44,082 bases of DNA from Candidatus Sabulitectum sp. (GTDB lineage Bacteria > Fermentibacterota > Fermentibacteria > Fermentibacterales > JCC-6), in contig JAGLOJ010000031.1 of the NCBI GenBank assembly GCA_023139045.1, positions 1 to 44,082 of the forward strand. Reading direction: 5' to 3'. This document shows positions 42,866 through 44,082 of this stretch, piece after piece. Numbering within the stretch: the first letter of the stretch is position 1; each line of letters begins with the position of its first letter. The notes beneath the pieces are model-generated. The model had not been told where the DNA came from and did not search any database. It saw only the letters and a program-made list of their open reading frames with translations. Position numbers and translations under genes: made by a program.

Positions 42866-43116
42866 TTTTGTCTGAACTGTCCATATCCCAAGTTTAAGTA
42901 ACGAATTGCTTGTATATGATCTGACTGCCAGGGTGGGTCAGTTGCACCCCGTAGTGGATGCTTTTCAAACTCAGAAACCATAGAAGACACAAATCGCTTG
43001 AATAATTTTCCGTTACATTTTTCGTAATAGTATTTTCTTATCTTTTCGTATACTATTGCTTTAGATGTTACATTTCTAGTTACAGATTTGACTACTGATT
43101 TCCCACCGTTGAACAT
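42856..43116 (-). CDS. Small basic protein of unknown function
   Basis: An 86-residue ORF that I do not recognise. It is lysine/arginine-rich in its first half (KSVVKSVTRNVTSKAIVYEK then IRKYYYEKCNGKLFKRF) and ends in a tryptophan/histidine/tyrosine-rich part (DPPWQSDHIQAIRYLNLGYG). No membrane segment. AGGAG lies about ten bases before this ATG (six before an out-of-frame ATG that stops soon). Its leader carries a perfect hairpin at 43131-43151, and its stop falls inside the operator array of the downstream regulator, so it may belong to that module. Confidence 0.45.
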   Translation of the reverse strand: MFNGGKSVVKSVTRNVTSKAIVYEKIRKYYYEKCNGKLFKRFVSSMVSEFEKHPLRGATDPPWQSDHIQAIRYLNLGYGQFRQKIL

Positions 43117-43130
43117 TCATGGTTACTCCT

Positions 43131-43151
43131 GTCATTGTTTCCAACAATGAC
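43131..43151 (-). promoter_or_regulatory. Perfect 9-bp hairpin in the leader of the small basic ORF
   Basis: GTCATTGTT (43131-43139), loop TCC, AACAATGAC (43143-43151). On the minus strand the stem ends immediately before the AGGAG ribosome site of the 42856-43116 ORF, so it could be an operator or a structure controlling translation. The remainder of 43152-43336 shows only a short dyad near 43285-43302 (TACTTCC/GGGAGTA) and no gene. Confidence 0.5.
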
Positions 43152-43336
43152 TTAACTCAGAATCAGCAGACTGCACAGCCCTTGGTTCTGTTCCCGAATG
43201 CAGTTCTGTAGCATTCTGTTGTTGAACTAAGCGCCGCTTCGCAGCGCAGATTCAAAGCCAATTAATACCCTTTGATCCAGAGCATACTTCCTATAGGGAG
43301 TACAATCAAGTACTTCCGTTAAATAGGGAGAATATC

Positions 43337-43616
43337 ATGACAGCATTACAGAAGAGAATGATCGAGGGTATCCAGCTTGCTAGATTGAGTGCCCGAACTC
43401 AGGAATCATATGTCAGATCGTAAGACAACTCGCTCAGTTCTGCAAAAAGTCGCCTGACAAGATTACGGAGAAAGAGATACGAGATTACTTTCTTTATGTG
43501 AAGAATGAGAAAAAGTGGGCTCGGGCTTCTTGTACTATCGCCATTTGCGGTATCAAGTTCTTCTGGGAGCACACACTGAAGAAAATCTGGTCAATACTTG
43601 GTCTGGTACGCCGAAG
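43337..43616 (+). pseudogene. Tyrosine recombinase (phage integrase) N-terminal fragment, frameshifted
   Basis: The ATG at 43337, after AGGGAG, begins MTALQKRMIEGIQLARLSAR then TQESYVRS and a stop. In the next frame the sequence resumes at 43420 as VRQLAQFCKKSPDKITEKEI, RDYFLYVKNEKKWA, SCTIAICGIKFFWEHTLKK and GLVRR. Together these make the SAM-like N-terminal core-binding domain of IS/plasmid-type integrases (usually LSERTQEAYVRAVRQLA). One base is missing near 43418-43419, and the catalytic domain is absent after about 43610. A dead integrase remnant. Confidence 0.8.
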
Positions 43617-43633
43617 GTTACTACACTCGAACC

Positions 43634-43936
43634 ATCGAGGCGACACCGGAAGTACTACGATTCAGGCGTCCTGACATTCCGATTTCAAAACAGAAATAGC
43701 GTTATCGCAACCCCCTGGTGGTTGCCATAGAGCTGCAGGAAGAACTGGTCCGTTACAATCTGACCCGCAAGCAACTCACTGAAAGGCGCGGGATCTCGTC
43801 GGACAGGATAACGCAGTGGCTGTGTTTGCTGAAGCTGCCAATTAAAGAGAAGGAAGGGATTCTTGCATTGGTGGACAACTGGGACAGGCAGATTATCACA
43901 GAGAGAAAACTCCGTTCGATTAGGAGAGGGAACTGA
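43634..43936 (+). pseudogene. Recombinase-associated helix-turn-helix C-terminal remnant
   Basis: One frame reads ATPEVLRFRRPDIPISKQK, an in-frame TAG (43697-43699), then RYRNPLVVAIELQEELVRY, NLTRKQLTERRGISSDRITQ, WLCLLKLP and finally ITERKLRSIRRGN with a stop at 43934. This matches the pattern of the C-terminal helix-turn-helix often seen at the end of serine-recombinase ORFs (R-N-P-L then A-x-E-W-Q...SRARVTQ-L-x-L-L-x-L and a closing T-E-R-x-L-R). The in-frame stop and lack of a catalytic part mark it as a relic; a GTG at 43718 could still give a 72-residue peptide. Confidence 0.65.
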
Positions 43937-44030
43937 ACTTGAATAATTGGCCTGTCTGTCGGTAACTATCAACGGTACTTCCAGGAATGGAGGATTTAAC
44001 CATCACATTCAGCTGATAAGGAGAGAATCA

Positions 44031-44082
44031 ATGCGGGGATTGATCTTTACTCTAGTACTCTGTCAAGCAATAGCTGTCGTAT
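44031..44082 (+). CDS. Start of a secreted protein, truncated by the window edge
   Basis: After AAGGAGAG, an ATG at 44031 opens MRGLIFTLVLCQAIAVV, which has the charge and hydrophobic core of a signal peptide (a cysteine at residue 11 could be part of a lipobox or the core). Only 17 codons are visible, so the mature protein cannot be identified. The 94 bases before it hold no other feature. Confidence 0.5.
   Translation, partial: MRGLIFTLVLCQAIAVV

Noticed and set aside
43108..43260. Integron attC site (GTTGAAC matches the GTTRRRY core twice; a GCGC-rich dyad lies between 43230 and 43250)
   Set aside because: Both GTTGAAC copies point the same way and no complementary RYYYAAC core or paired L-boxes can be arranged into an attC fold.
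1..44082. CRISPR array, tRNA or rRNA genes
   Set aside because: No regularly spaced repeat series, no tRNA cloverleaf-like T-loop (GTTCGAATC-type) context and no conserved rRNA stretch were seen on either strand by eye; a covariance-model scan would settle it.

Overview
ORGANISM. The window reads as a compact bacterial chromosome of moderate GC with very tight gene packing (ATGA, GTGA and TGATG stop/start overlaps, convergent tails that overlap by a few bases). Two large exported proteins end in a Type IX secretion (Por) C-terminal sorting domain. With the DUF4954 protein, cytosolic fucosidase and PyrB/PyrI pair, this points to an uncultured lineage of the FCB (Fibrobacteres-Chlorobi-Bacteroidetes) superphylum, perhaps Fermentibacteria-like. 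That placement is inference; no rRNA or tRNA is visible. LAYOUT. (1) 1-2361, minus: a perfect -35/-10 promoter firing off the left edge, then an overlapping trio methyltransferase > DUF4438 > GNAT, with a GNAT remnant upstream. (2) 2530-5284, plus: cupin DUF985, hot-dog thioesterase, alpha/beta hydrolase and THUMP-type RNA methyltransferase. (3) 5278-8120, minus: two-subunit fumarase > malic enzyme (fumarate to malate to pyruvate). (4) 8277-12620, minus: metal-efflux permease with an HMA domain > SmtB-type metal repressor > four-PAS hybrid histidine kinase, behind a palindromic operator. (5) 12722-17376, plus: tandem repeat, then L-fucose isomerase, FGGY kinase and GH29 alpha-L-fucosidase. (6) 17365-22989, minus: glutamine amidotransferase > PepD > 2-hydroxyacid dehydrogenase > DUF4954 > YeiH permease. 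(7) 23007-25943: radical SAM/SPASM enzyme (plus), small secreted protein and peptidase T (minus). (8) 26169-28406, plus: HTH-EIIA fusion, pyrB, pyrI and a bidirectional terminator. (9) 28419-38440, minus: carboxypeptidase with sorting domain, three coupled zinc-ribbon genes, yebC-ruvC-ruvA-ruvB-queH, and a beta-propeller protein with sorting domain. (10) 38535-41220, plus: urocanate hydratase and a HAD phosphatase. (11) 41332-44082, accessory: winged-helix/nucleotidyltransferase pair resembling a toxin-antitoxin module behind three operator-like repeats, a small unknown ORF with a hairpin leader, relics of two recombinases, and the first codons of a secreted protein. BEST CANDIDATES for undescribed biology: the coupled zinc-ribbon trio (33765-36138), in which all three proteins share a P-F-W motif and two have C-terminal membrane segments; the regulator/nucleotidyltransferase module with its repeat array (41332-42865); and the HTH-EIIA fusion transcribed into pyrBI (26238-28357).
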